From Bacteroidota bacterium (GTDB lineage Bacteria > Bacteroidota > Bacteroidia > Cytophagales > Cyclobacteriaceae): DNA of 64,000 nt. Shown here one piece after another: positions 9,904 through 20,114 of the stretch (the stretch's first letter is position 1; the number at the start of each line of letters is the position of its first letter). The notes under the pieces were generated by a model. The model did not search any database. It had not been told where the DNA came from and saw nothing but the letters and a program-made list of their open reading frames with translations. The translations under genes were made by a program, and so were the position numbers. The stretch covers positions 36,274 to 100,273 of the forward strand of contig CANIVF010000007.1 in assembly GCA_947470895.1 (NCBI GenBank), given 5' to 3'.

Positions 9904-10467
9904 ATGGAAAAATTTCTTGATCAATACGGATACATCGCACTGCTGATTGGCACCTTCATGGAAGGAGAGACTGCCATACTCATGGCTTCATCATTGATCT
10001 ACAAAGGTCTTTTTAATTTCCCGTTCACCGTGCTGGCTGCCTTCTCCGGTTCGTTTATCAGTGACTGGATTTATTACCTCATCGGCCGACTGAATGGAAA
10101 ATATTTTCTTGCCAAGCGACCAAAGCTCAGTGAGAAAGTAAAGCCTGTCACGAATTTCTTTCATCAGAATAAATTTCAAATCCTGTTCAGCTACCGGTTT
10201 CTATATGGCTTCAGGATCATCATTCCATTGGTGATTGGTATGAGCGGACTTCGACCGCTACAATACCTTTTCTATAGCATTGTAACCGGCCTCTTGTGGG
10301 CAACCACCGTAAGCACGACTGGCTATTGGATCGGCCGGTTACTTGATTTGCGGGTTCAATCTTTTGAAGAGAACATACTCTTTATCGTACTTGGTTTTGG
10401 CACGCTGGGGATGTTGATCGGCTACACTATTAAAAACATAGCCATGCTGAAGATTCATGTGGAGTGA
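9904..10467 (+). CDS. DedA family membrane protein
   Basis: EKFLDQYGYIALLIGTFMEGET, FSYRFLYGFRIIIPLVIGMS. Confidence 0.9.
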   Translation: MEKFLDQYGYIALLIGTFMEGETAILMASSLIYKGLFNFPFTVLAAFSGSFISDWIYYLIGRLNGKYFLAKRPKLSEKVKPVTNFFHQNKFQILFSYRFLYGFRIIIPLVIGMSGLRPLQYLFYSIVTGLLWATTVSTTGYWIGRLLDLRVQSFEENILFIVLGFGTLGMLIGYTIKNIAMLKIHVE

Positions 10468-12927
10468 TCATTCATACCGCAATGTGTTGCTTGGGTTGGT
10501 CATGGCCGCTTTCAACGTTTGTGTGCTCACGATTATCAATGCAAGCATGACTGCGGCCACCGCTGTCAGCAAGTAGATCACCACATTCATATCGATATGG
10601 TAAGCGAATGTGTCCAGCCATTGATTCATAAAATACCAGGCCAGTGGCCACGCAATCAGGTTAGCTACTACTATTAGTATCACAATCTCCCTGGAAAGAA
10701 GCGTGAGGATGCTCGGTACAGAAGCGCCCAACACTTTTCTGATTCCAATTTCTTTTACTCGTTGCAACGTGTTGAAGGTAGCCAGACCAAAAAGACCTAG
10801 ACAAGCAATGAAAATGGCCAATCCTGAAAAAATGGTGAACAGTTGGCTTTGCTTATGTTCTTCTTCATAAAGGCGTTGATAGTTATCACTTAAAAATTTG
10901 TAGCTGAATGGCCGCTTGGGTAAAAACTCTTTCCAAACTTTTTCAATGTGTTCTAGGCCTTGCGGGATCTGATTGCCGGAAATCTTAATTGAAATGTTAT
11001 TATAAAAACCACCCGGGCGCGAAAAGAAAACAAGAGGAACGATGGGTTGATGCAACGATTCGAAATGAAAGTCTTTCACTACGCCTACCAATTTACCTTT
11101 TGTGTTGGCGTAACTGAAGTCTTTATCAATTCCTTCACCTGGTTTATCCCAGCCATAAGCCTTGGCAGCGGTCTCATTGATGATGAAGGCAAGGGAGTCA
11201 TCCGTAGGGATGGCTTTTGATAAATCCCGGCCGGCTTGCATTTCCATGCCGTAGGTTCTGAAAAATTCATTGTCGATGGCAACATATTTTGTTGTGACGG
11301 AAGAGTTAATCAGGCTATCGCCTTTTGTTATTAACGGAGGGCCAGAACTATCAAGCAATCTTCCGGTTGGAATACGTGACGAGCGTCCTACATTTTCTAT
11401 GGCGGCAAATTTGGTAAGCTCGTTATAAAAAGCCTCGTAGGTGTCGTTTATCTCATTGTAATAACTGAGTGTTACTATTTGATCTTTGTCATAACCAAGA
11501 TTGCGCGTGTTCAGATAATTCAATTGTTGGAATGTAATCGCAGTGGCAATCAACAACACAATTGAAATGGAAAACTGGGTTACCACCAGTGATCTTCTTA
11601 CAAAGCCTTTCCCTTTTGAAGAACCTTGCTGACCTTTTAAAACAAGAGCAGGCTTAAAGCTGGATAGAATAAAAGCTGGATACAATCCCGCCAGGATGCC
11701 AACGACCACGGCAAAGCCAATAAGCCCTGCATAAAGCTGCCAGTTAGTAATGGGATTCATGCTAAGTCCCTTTCCAGTAAATCCATTCAACCAGGAGATA
11801 CTTACAAAGGCAAGGATTACTCCCAATACCAAAGCAAAGAATGAAATCATGACCGACTCACTCAGGTATTGATTGATCAATTGACTTTTGAACGCGCCCA
11901 CTACTTTTCTTAACCCCACTTCTTTGGATCGCTTGGTGGCGCGTGCTGTTGACAGGTTGATAAAATTGAAACAGGCAATCAGAATGATGAAGATGCCAAT
12001 CACCGACATCATGCGCACGTTGTTGATGTTGCCATTTACCTCCAGTTCATCATCAAGGTGAGAGAGCAGGTGAATGTCGGTAAGTTTTTGAAGAAAGAGG
12101 GTGGTTGATTTGGAGGCGACAAAATCCTCAGGCGCTCCGTAGTTAGTCTTGGCAAAATTGCCGTAATGACGATTGAGAAAATCAGGAAAGCCTGATTCAA
12201 TTTTCTTAGCATCGGCTCCTTCGTTTAATAATACATACGTACCAAAAGAATTATTTCCCCAATTTGTTTCGAGCCCTTTTCTTCCATATATGTTATCATC
12301 TTCTATCGTGCTGAATGAAACCAGGTATTCCGGATGCCAGTGTGATTGATTAGGAAAATCGGCAAACACGCCTGTTACTTCGAGATCAAATTGATTGTTG
12401 GCCCGCAGTCGTTTACCCAACGCATTTTCATCACCAAAGAATTTCTTTGCGGATTTCTCCGATAACATAATGGTGAACGGTCGCGTCAACGCTGTGTTTT
12501 TTTCTCCGGCTTTTACTTCAATGTCGAAGATTTTGAAAATGTCAGGTTCTGCTACGAAGAGAAAATCTTCTGAAAAGTTTTTCGCCAACTCACCGTTTTC
12601 TTCCAGGCCAATCACTAATCCAAAGTTGATCGTGCGTGCTATCACTTCAATTTCGCCAAAATCATTTTTTAATAGTGGCCCAATGGGTGGCGCTACGTTA
12701 GCCAAGTGTAGATTGGGCACTCCGTCTTTATTCAGAAAATTTCGAGTCACACGATAGGTTCTGTCCGCTTTTGAATGATATCGGTCATAACCTAGTTCAT
12801 CCGCTACGAAAAGATAGATTAGTATGCAGCACATCATGGCCATGGCCAATCCGGCAATATTAATGAAGGCCGTGAGCTTGTTTCTTAAAACGGATCGAAG
12901 CGCAACTTTCAGATAATTTCGAATCAT
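10468..12927 (-). CDS. ABC transporter permease, MacB/FtsX two-module Bacteroidota type
   Basis: 819 aa; MacB_PCD plus two FtsX modules (RATKRSKEVGLRKVVGA, LQRVKEIGIRKVLGASV). Confidence 0.92.
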   Translation of the reverse strand: MIRNYLKVALRSVLRNKLTAFINIAGLAMAMMCCILIYLFVADELGYDRYHSKADRTYRVTRNFLNKDGVPNLHLANVAPPIGPLLKNDFGEIEVIARTINFGLVIGLEENGELAKNFSEDFLFVAEPDIFKIFDIEVKAGEKNTALTRPFTIMLSEKSAKKFFGDENALGKRLRANNQFDLEVTGVFADFPNQSHWHPEYLVSFSTIEDDNIYGRKGLETNWGNNSFGTYVLLNEGADAKKIESGFPDFLNRHYGNFAKTNYGAPEDFVASKSTTLFLQKLTDIHLLSHLDDELEVNGNINNVRMMSVIGIFIILIACFNFINLSTARATKRSKEVGLRKVVGAFKSQLINQYLSESVMISFFALVLGVILAFVSISWLNGFTGKGLSMNPITNWQLYAGLIGFAVVVGILAGLYPAFILSSFKPALVLKGQQGSSKGKGFVRRSLVVTQFSISIVLLIATAITFQQLNYLNTRNLGYDKDQIVTLSYYNEINDTYEAFYNELTKFAAIENVGRSSRIPTGRLLDSSGPPLITKGDSLINSSVTTKYVAIDNEFFRTYGMEMQAGRDLSKAIPTDDSLAFIINETAAKAYGWDKPGEGIDKDFSYANTKGKLVGVVKDFHFESLHQPIVPLVFFSRPGGFYNNISIKISGNQIPQGLEHIEKVWKEFLPKRPFSYKFLSDNYQRLYEEEHKQSQLFTIFSGLAIFIACLGLFGLATFNTLQRVKEIGIRKVLGASVPSILTLLSREIVILIVVANLIAWPLAWYFMNQWLDTFAYHIDMNVVIYLLTAVAAVMLALIIVSTQTLKAAMTNPSNTLRYE

Positions 12928-13077
12928 GATGCGAGGGGTGTTATATTCTTAGAACTGAAATTTTCGATAAAGGTTACATGCCAATGACCTTCTGTTTTCT
13001 ATTTGGTTGCATTCATGCGATTTTCAAGTTGATCAAATCGAAAACCTTCTTAATTTACACTCTTAATTTTACTCAAT

Positions 13078-14778
13078 ATGTATATACAAGGAGATGCTGC
13101 CAAAGAAATGACTTATGATGCGATTGTCATCGGATCTGGAATGAGTGGAGGCTGGGCCGCAAAAGAATTGTGTGACAAAGGATTGAAGACCCTGGTGCTG
13201 GAGCGCGGCCGCGAAGTGAAACATCTTGATGATTATCCAACCACCACGATGAATCCCTGGGAATTTCCCTATCGTGGTCGTTTGCCAGTTGAGGTGAATG
13301 AAGCAAACCCGATTGCAGACCGCTGTTATGCATTCGGTGATGCCACCAAACATTTTTTTGTAAAAGATGCAGAGCATCCTTATGTGCAGGAAAAACCTTT
13401 CGATTGGATTCGCGGATATCAAACCGGTGGAAAATCGTTATTGTGGGCTCGCCAGGTTCAGCGATGGAGCCGCTTTGAATTTGAAGCGCCAGGCCGCGAT
13501 GGTTTTGCAGTAGACTGGCCGATTCGTTATGATGATCTCGCACCGTGGTATTCATACGTAGAAAAATTTGTGGGCATCAGTGGTAATCGCGATGGTCTTG
13601 AAACATTGCCCGACAGTGAAGTGATGAAAGCGTGGGAAATGAATTGTGTGGAGAAACACATTCAACAACGAATAAAAGAAAGCTATAAAGATCGGAATTT
13701 TGTGATTGGAAGATGTGCGCACCTCACTGAGCCGCAAGAAATTCACAAACAACAAGGGCGGGGACAATGTCAGGCGCGCACATTATGTGAACGAGGTTGT
13801 CCGTTTGGCGGGTACTTTAGTTCGAATTCTTCCACATTGCCTTGGGCGATGAAGACAGGCAACATGACCTTGCGCCCGTTCTCGGTGGTTCACTCTATTA
13901 TCTATGATGAGAAAAAAGGAAAGGCTTCTGGTGTGCGCGTGATTGATGCCAATACCAAAGAAGTGTTTGAATATTATGCGCGCATCGTTTTTGTGAATGC
14001 GGCTGCGCTCAATAGTAACTTACTTTTATTGAACTCAACGTCTAATCGCTTTCCGAATGGATTGGGCAACGATAATGGCTTGCTTGGAAAGTTTGTAGCC
14101 TTTCATAATTATCGTGGCACCGTGAGCTCAACCTTTGAAGGTTACGAGGATACCTATTATTATGGACGCAGACCCACCGCGATCATGATGCCTTCATTCC
14201 GCAACGTGCGCAAACAAGAAGAAGATTTCATGCGCGGTTATATGACCTTCTACTCAGCTTCACGAGCAGCCACACAAAGCGAAAATATTGGTGCACAATT
14301 GAAAGAAGCAGTTTCCAAACCGGGCACATGGCAAGTATCGATGATGATGCAGGGCGAAACTGTACCGATTGAAAGCAATCATGTGCGTTTGAGCATAGAT
14401 CAAAAAGATGCGTGGGGCATTCCACAACTGATTACATTTATTGAGCACACGGATAACGATGTGAAAGTGATGAATGACTTCTTGGTGCAGGCACAAGAGA
14501 TGCTGGACAAAGCAGGTTGTAAAAACATTGTTCCTCACGATAGCAACCAAGCACCGGGTTTGGACATTCACGAGATGGGCGGTGTGCGCATGGGTCGAGA
14601 TCCAAAAACTTCCTTGCTGAACAAATGGAATCAATTCCATAATTGTAAGAATGTGTTTGTCACGGATGGTGCGTGTATGACGTCAGTAGGAAATCAAAAC
14701 CCCTCTCTCACGTTTATGGCCATGACAGCTCGCGCGGCAAATTATGCGGTGGATGAGATTAACAAAGGGAATTTGTAA
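13078..14778 (+). CDS. GMC-family FAD oxidoreductase (glucoside 3-dehydrogenase / gluconate dehydrogenase large-subunit type)
   Basis: VIGSGMSGGWAAKELCDKGLKTLVLERG dinucleotide-binding motif; C-terminal HEMGGVRMG and NPSLTFMAM; CQARTLCERGC cysteine cluster. Confidence 0.9.
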   Translation: MYIQGDAAKEMTYDAIVIGSGMSGGWAAKELCDKGLKTLVLERGREVKHLDDYPTTTMNPWEFPYRGRLPVEVNEANPIADRCYAFGDATKHFFVKDAEHPYVQEKPFDWIRGYQTGGKSLLWARQVQRWSRFEFEAPGRDGFAVDWPIRYDDLAPWYSYVEKFVGISGNRDGLETLPDSEVMKAWEMNCVEKHIQQRIKESYKDRNFVIGRCAHLTEPQEIHKQQGRGQCQARTLCERGCPFGGYFSSNSSTLPWAMKTGNMTLRPFSVVHSIIYDEKKGKASGVRVIDANTKEVFEYYARIVFVNAAALNSNLLLLNSTSNRFPNGLGNDNGLLGKFVAFHNYRGTVSSTFEGYEDTYYYGRRPTAIMMPSFRNVRKQEEDFMRGYMTFYSASRAATQSENIGAQLKEAVSKPGTWQVSMMMQGETVPIESNHVRLSIDQKDAWGIPQLITFIEHTDNDVKVMNDFLVQAQEMLDKAGCKNIVPHDSNQAPGLDIHEMGGVRMGRDPKTSLLNKWNQFHNCKNVFVTDGACMTSVGNQNPSLTFMAMTARAANYAVDEINKGNL

Positions 14779-14785
14779 TAGGTAC

Positions 14786-15952
14786 TTACTTTTTGGTCTT
14801 AACCTTACCAAAATTCTTATCTTCCATTAAATGATCCTCACCTTTTTCATAAATAACATTTGAGCGGCCAACAATGAGTGGATCCACTCTGCCGATCATT
14901 TGAACATCTTTATTACTATAGGGAATCTTATTTAAGATATAGCGCACGGCATTTAATCGTGCCCTTTTTTTACAATTGGATTTTACCACGGTCCAAGGAG
15001 CATCGGAGGTGTCAGTGTGAAAAAACATTTTTTCTTTTGCATCGGTGTACTCATCCCATTTATCCAGCGAGGCTTTATCAATGGGTGAAAGTTTCCATTG
15101 CTTTAAGGGATGGGTTTTTCTGTCTTTAAACCTTCGCCTTTGTTCGTCCTGGCTCACTGAAAACCAGAATTTAAACAAAATGATACCACTACGAACCAGG
15201 TTGCGTTCAAATTCAGGAGCCTGTCTCATGAATTCAAAATATTCGTCCTTGGTGCAAAAGTTCATCACTCTTTCTACACCGGCACGGTTATACCACGAGC
15301 GGTCGAACAGCACAATCTCTCCGTTTGTCGGCAAGTGTTTTACATAGCGTTGAAAATACCATTGGCCTCGTTCTTCATGAGTTGGTTTTTCTAAGGCTAC
15401 CACTCTGGCACCACGTGGATTCAAATGTTCCATCATTCGCTTGATCGTTCCACCTTTTCCGGCTGCATCTCTTCCTTCAAAAAGTACAATCACTCTGCTT
15501 CCTGTTTCTTTCACCCAAGCTTGTAATTTCAGTAGCTCAACCTGTGTATTATATTTTTGAAACTCATAATTTTTCCTCGACATTAAATATTTGTAAGGAT
15601 AACCACCCTCTTGCCAGCCATCTGCCAATTCAGAATCTCGGCTTAGTTTGGCTGGATTAAGTTTTAGCTCTTCCTTTAAAATTTTCAATAAAAGTCTTTT
15701 CTCTTCAGAAGGAAAATTCGCCAGGTAGTTTTCAACGATCGCTCGTTTATCACCAGGTTGCTTAAACTTATCTTTTAGTGCAGCAGCCTCGCTGTTCAGT
15801 TTAGCTCTCATTTTCCGATTTACGGTATTCGCTCTGGCCTCTTCTGGGGTATCTCCTGAAATGATATCACCTGAGCTGGCTTTAGTGGATTGATGTTTCA
15901 ACGCCTGCTCTTCGCTGATGACGGGGGTTTTCTTCTTTGCTATTTTTGTCAC
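14786..15952 (-). CDS. ppk2: polyphosphate kinase 2 family protein
   Basis: VIVLFEGRDAAGKGGTIKRMMEHLNPRGARVVALEKPTHEERGQWYFQRYVKHLPTNGEIVLFDRSWYNRAGVE. Confidence 0.93.
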   Translation of the reverse strand: MTKIAKKKTPVISEEQALKHQSTKASSGDIISGDTPEEARANTVNRKMRAKLNSEAAALKDKFKQPGDKRAIVENYLANFPSEEKRLLLKILKEELKLNPAKLSRDSELADGWQEGGYPYKYLMSRKNYEFQKYNTQVELLKLQAWVKETGSRVIVLFEGRDAAGKGGTIKRMMEHLNPRGARVVALEKPTHEERGQWYFQRYVKHLPTNGEIVLFDRSWYNRAGVERVMNFCTKDEYFEFMRQAPEFERNLVRSGIILFKFWFSVSQDEQRRRFKDRKTHPLKQWKLSPIDKASLDKWDEYTDAKEKMFFHTDTSDAPWTVVKSNCKKRARLNAVRYILNKIPYSNKDVQMIGRVDPLIVGRSNVIYEKGEDHLMEDKNFGKVKTKK

Positions 15953-16114
15953 TGATTATCTAATCTTAAATGACGCGCTTTTTTGTTGATTTTTTAATGT
16001 ATTGGGGAATGATTTATATTATTGTTTTCTCATCTCCATCAGGACGTCTTAATTCGATTAGATTGAAACCTAAATCTTACTTATGTTTGAATATTATTTC
16101 GTTAAATAAACAGA

Positions 16115-17248
16115 GTGGAAATGAATTTTGAAACCAATGCCGTACATGCCGGACACCTGGAAGATTTGAATGCCGGCTCGGTGACAAACCCCATTTACTT
16201 GTCTACCACCTTCGAACGCGATAAAGATGGCAACATAGCACCTAAGGGCTATATCTATTCGCGTCTAGCGAATCCAAACCGAAGTGGGCTCGAAGCAAAA
16301 CTAACCGCACTTGAAAAAGGTGCTGATGCGATGGCCTTTTCATCGGGTATGGCTGCAGCGATGGCCTTGTGCCATTCCATCATGGAGCCTGGTGCTCATG
16401 TGATTATTCCGGATGATTGTTATCATGGTATCGCTCATCTCGTAAAAAACATGTACACGCGTTGGGGTATCACTTATTCCGAGGTAGATATGGTCAACCC
16501 GGTCAATGTAGAGAAAGCGATAACAGAAAAAACAAAATTGATTCTTATCGAAACGCCTTCCAATCCTCTTTTAAAAATTGCTGACATAGCGGAAATCTGT
16601 GCGATCGCAAAAAAAAGTAATGTTCTTGTGGCTTGTGATAACACCTGGGCAACTCCTTATATCATACAACCGCTCACGATGGGTGCGGATTACTCTATTC
16701 ATTCGTCTACCAAATATTTTGGAGGCCATTCGGATGTGATTGGAGGATGCGTGATTGTGAGAGAAAGTAATGAAGCATCAAAAAAAATTCGTGAATATCA
16801 GACCATCGGTGGTGCGGTGCCTTCACCATTTGATTGTTGGTTATTGGATAGAAGCATTGCCACACTACCCATAAGGATGGATGCACAAACTAAAAATGCC
16901 GGTGTTATTGCTGATTTTCTGTATGGACATCCTAAAATTGAACGCGTGTATTATCCTGGACTAACATCACATGTCAATCATCAAGTAGCCAAAAAACAAA
17001 TGAAAGAAGTCTATGGCGGCATGCTTTCGGTGTTGGTGAAAGGTGGAAGAAAGGAAGCTATGCATGTTGCGAATAGCCTTTCTATTTTTAAACATGCCAC
17101 CAGTTTGGGAGGTGTCGAAAGTTTGATTGAACATCGTATGTCGGTAGAAGGTGATCATCCAAAAAGTCCGGATAATTTATTGAGACTTTCCATCGGCATC
17201 GAGCACATCGATGACTTGCTGAACGATATCAAAAAAGCGTTGGATTAA
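16115..17248 (+). CDS. trans-sulfuration PLP enzyme (cystathionine gamma-synthase/lyase family)
   Basis: ADYSIHSSTKYFGGHSDVIGG PLP-lysine motif; SLGGVESLIEHR. Confidence 0.92.
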   Translation: MEMNFETNAVHAGHLEDLNAGSVTNPIYLSTTFERDKDGNIAPKGYIYSRLANPNRSGLEAKLTALEKGADAMAFSSGMAAAMALCHSIMEPGAHVIIPDDCYHGIAHLVKNMYTRWGITYSEVDMVNPVNVEKAITEKTKLILIETPSNPLLKIADIAEICAIAKKSNVLVACDNTWATPYIIQPLTMGADYSIHSSTKYFGGHSDVIGGCVIVRESNEASKKIREYQTIGGAVPSPFDCWLLDRSIATLPIRMDAQTKNAGVIADFLYGHPKIERVYYPGLTSHVNHQVAKKQMKEVYGGMLSVLVKGGRKEAMHVANSLSIFKHATSLGGVESLIEHRMSVEGDHPKSPDNLLRLSIGIEHIDDLLNDIKKALD

Positions 17249-17269
17249 TATTCATGAATAGATTTTAAA

Positions 17270-17899
17270 ATGACCACGCTTTCCCGAATTCTGAATCATA
17301 AGATTATTGCCATCATACGAGGCGCCCAGCCTGATGACATTTTACATATAGCCCATGCTTTGTGCGAAGGAGGGGTGAAAATTTTGGAAGTAACCCTTAA
17401 CTCTCCGGATGCTTTATCATCGATCAACAAGATAGCAACACGCATGGATACCGAAGTATTCGTAGGTGCAGGCACTGTGCTGGATGCAGCGATGGCTAAG
17501 GAAGCCATTGATTCAGGCGCTCAATTTATTATTTCACCCTCTCTTGACTTGGAAACTATCTACGCCACTAAAGAAGCCGGAGCGGTTAGTATTCCGGGTG
17601 CGTTCACTGCCACCGAGATTTTTGCAGCCTATAAAAATGGTGGTGATATTATCAAAGTTTTTCCTGCCTCCATAGGACCCGCATATATTAAAGATCTCCG
17701 TGGACCTTTTCCTCACATTCCACTCATGCCCACCGGTGGAGTTAACCTTAACAATATTCAAGATTTTAAAATGGCAGGAGCAGTGGCTTTCGGCATTGGT
17801 GGTGGGTTGGTAGACACATCCCGAAAAATATCTGATCAGTATTTACTTGAGATTTCCGAAAAAGCCAGAAAATATGTGGAGACGGTTAATGAAGTTTGA
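17270..17899 (+). CDS. eda: KDPG/KHG (KDPGal) aldolase
   Basis: GGVKILEVTLNSPDA, FVGAGTVLD, IKVFPAS, PHIPLMPTGGV. Confidence 0.92.
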   Translation: MTTLSRILNHKIIAIIRGAQPDDILHIAHALCEGGVKILEVTLNSPDALSSINKIATRMDTEVFVGAGTVLDAAMAKEAIDSGAQFIISPSLDLETIYATKEAGAVSIPGAFTATEIFAAYKNGGDIIKVFPASIGPAYIKDLRGPFPHIPLMPTGGVNLNNIQDFKMAGAVAFGIGGGLVDTSRKISDQYLLEISEKARKYVETVNEV

Positions 17900-17938
17900 T
17901 TTATTCACCTTGAATAGAAAGTGTTGTCCTAAAAAAAA

Positions 17939-18907
17939 TTGTTCATGCATACTTTTTTAAGTTGTGATTGGGGAACTTCCACATTTCGATTGCGATCAGT
18001 TAATGCTGACACGCAATCTGTAATAAGCGAAGTAACGACTCATCAGGGTATTGCGGAAACTTATGCGCTATGGAAACAAGAGGGGCATGATGAACGGAAT
18101 AGATTTTCTTTTTATCAATCATTCATTGAGAATCAGCTAGCAAGACTGCAGGAACAGAGCACCGACTCCTTGTTCCATTTACCTTTGATTATTTCTGGTA
18201 TGGCATCATCCAACATGGGTATGGTTGAGCTTCCTTATAAAGAGCTTCCATTTGCTATGGATGGCAGTGATCTTGAATTAAAAAAAGTAAAAACGACAGA
18301 GTGTTTTCAGCATGAAATGGTGTTGATTTCTGGGGCTAAGACTTCCAACGATGTCATGAGAGGTGAAGAAATTCAACTGATCGGCTGCGATTTAAAGTCT
18401 AATGCAGAACATATTTATATTTTCCCAGGCACACACTCTAAACACGTTACAGTAATAAATCAAAGAGCGGGTGATTTCAAAACGTATATGACGGGTGAAT
18501 TTTTTCACCTTTTGTCGATGCAAAGTATACTTTCAAAATCAGTTCAAGGGAACAATCATGCATTGATCGGAGATTTACTCAAGAGTTTTGAAGATGGCGT
18601 AACTCAGAGTGTTCATAATAATTTATTGCACAATGCATTTCTGGTGAGGACTAATCAGGTGCTTGGTAATTTATCGATGGAAGAGAATTACTTTTATCTC
18701 AGTGGATTATTAATCGGGACAGAACTTAAAGCGTTAGTCGACCGGCCGGTTGAGTTAACTGTTGTTGGCAATGAACTGATGCAACACTTTTACGTCTCAG
18801 CTCTAAAAAAATTAGGAATGACCAACGTGAATGTCGTTGATGTAGATAAAGCATTGGTGAAAGGACACTGTAAAGTTTATCATCTGCTAAATGGCGGCAT
18901 TCTTTAG
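17939..18907 (+). CDS. dgoK: 2-dehydro-3-deoxygalactonokinase (DgoK family)
   Basis: SCDWGTSTFRLRSVN, SGMASSNMGMVELPY, FPGTHSKHV, MTGEFFHLL. Confidence 0.88.
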   Translation: MFMHTFLSCDWGTSTFRLRSVNADTQSVISEVTTHQGIAETYALWKQEGHDERNRFSFYQSFIENQLARLQEQSTDSLFHLPLIISGMASSNMGMVELPYKELPFAMDGSDLELKKVKTTECFQHEMVLISGAKTSNDVMRGEEIQLIGCDLKSNAEHIYIFPGTHSKHVTVINQRAGDFKTYMTGEFFHLLSMQSILSKSVQGNNHALIGDLLKSFEDGVTQSVHNNLLHNAFLVRTNQVLGNLSMEENYFYLSGLLIGTELKALVDRPVELTVVGNELMQHFYVSALKKLGMTNVNVVDVDKALVKGHCKVYHLLNGGIL

Positions 18908-18911
18908 GGAG

Positions 18912-20087
18912 CTACTTTAGACTTTTTATGATTCTGTTGATGTTAATACCTTTTTTCAATTCATTGATTTCGTTGGGAGTAAAATAAGTCAACTCATTTC
19001 GCTCGAGAATCTTGCTGGAAGATTCGGTCATATTTCCTGTGGCGTCTTTAATTTTATTTAAATCGAGTGCAAGATGCATGGCCAAAAATGGATATGCAGC
19101 AAATCGTTTACTTTCTCCATAGTCATGTTTTTCGTAAGTGAGATGCACATTCTCAACTAACGATGCTTGGTCATATAATTCATAAACGTGTTTTGCAAAA
19201 GGATATTCAACGGTTTCGGTATTCTTTGTCCAATCATCGCCATCAGAAATTAATAGCATGGGCCTTGGCGCAGCAACACATGCAATTTCAATATTGGAGA
19301 ACACAGTGTTTCCCATCCTATGAACAGGCATTCCACTTTCGCAGGTGCAACCTCCAAAGAAATGCGATGAAACCATTACCACAGGAAGGGATACTTTAAT
19401 TCTGTCATCCAAAGCAGTGAGCATGAACGATTGCGTTCCACCACCGGATTCTCCAGTTACACCAATTCGGTTGGGATCGGCTTCTTTTAATGTTAAGAGA
19501 AAGTCGATGACACGCATGCTATTCCATGTTTGTATTTGCAATGCCTTTTCAATTTTATGTTGCAACTGCACGCTTTCTCCATAGCCAATCATATCGAAAG
19601 AGAAAACTAAAGCACCCATTTTGGCAATTGCAGCGCAGCGTAATTGCATAATTTTTGAAAACCGTCCACCACTTTCGGTATCACTGTAATGACCGTGTGT
19701 GCATAGAATTACGGCCAGCGATTTGTTTTTAAATTTTCCGGTTGGTTTGTAGAGATTGCCAGTAACGAAAAAGCCAGGCGTACTTTCAAAGATTACGGCT
19801 TCTACTGAATATCCATCCAATATTTTTTTATTTCTGAACTTAGGATTCAATGGTGTTCTTTTTGGTAGTGTCTCCAGTTCCATGCCCTTTCTGAGGTTTT
19901 GCTTTATGCTATCCCCATGTTGTGTCCAGTCGGATAACAAGCTCAAACGCGATTGCACCACAGCTAGTTTTTGTGCTCCCTCTTGTTCAGTGTAATAGGC
20001 GCCCTGACAGAGATTACTCGTTTGGGCACTCAACATGGTGCAGATGAATAAAGGAAAAATGGCAAGCCTTATCAGGTTAAAATTCAT
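18912..20087 (-). CDS. secreted alpha/beta-hydrolase, acetyl xylan esterase-like
   Basis: Signal peptide; RIGVTGESGGGTQSFMLTALDDRIKVSLP nucleophile elbow. Confidence 0.82.
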   Translation of the reverse strand: MNFNLIRLAIFPLFICTMLSAQTSNLCQGAYYTEQEGAQKLAVVQSRLSLLSDWTQHGDSIKQNLRKGMELETLPKRTPLNPKFRNKKILDGYSVEAVIFESTPGFFVTGNLYKPTGKFKNKSLAVILCTHGHYSDTESGGRFSKIMQLRCAAIAKMGALVFSFDMIGYGESVQLQHKIEKALQIQTWNSMRVIDFLLTLKEADPNRIGVTGESGGGTQSFMLTALDDRIKVSLPVVMVSSHFFGGCTCESGMPVHRMGNTVFSNIEIACVAAPRPMLLISDGDDWTKNTETVEYPFAKHVYELYDQASLVENVHLTYEKHDYGESKRFAAYPFLAMHLALDLNKIKDATGNMTESSSKILERNELTYFTPNEINELKKGININRIIKSLK

Positions 20088-20114
20088 GTCAAGATTTTAT
20101 TTTGATTAATTCTT

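Noticed and set aside
13069-13767. Minus-strand ORFs (117, 142, 71 aa) antisense to the GMC oxidoreductase
   Set aside because: Shadow ORFs of a well-supported gene; no domain or signal.
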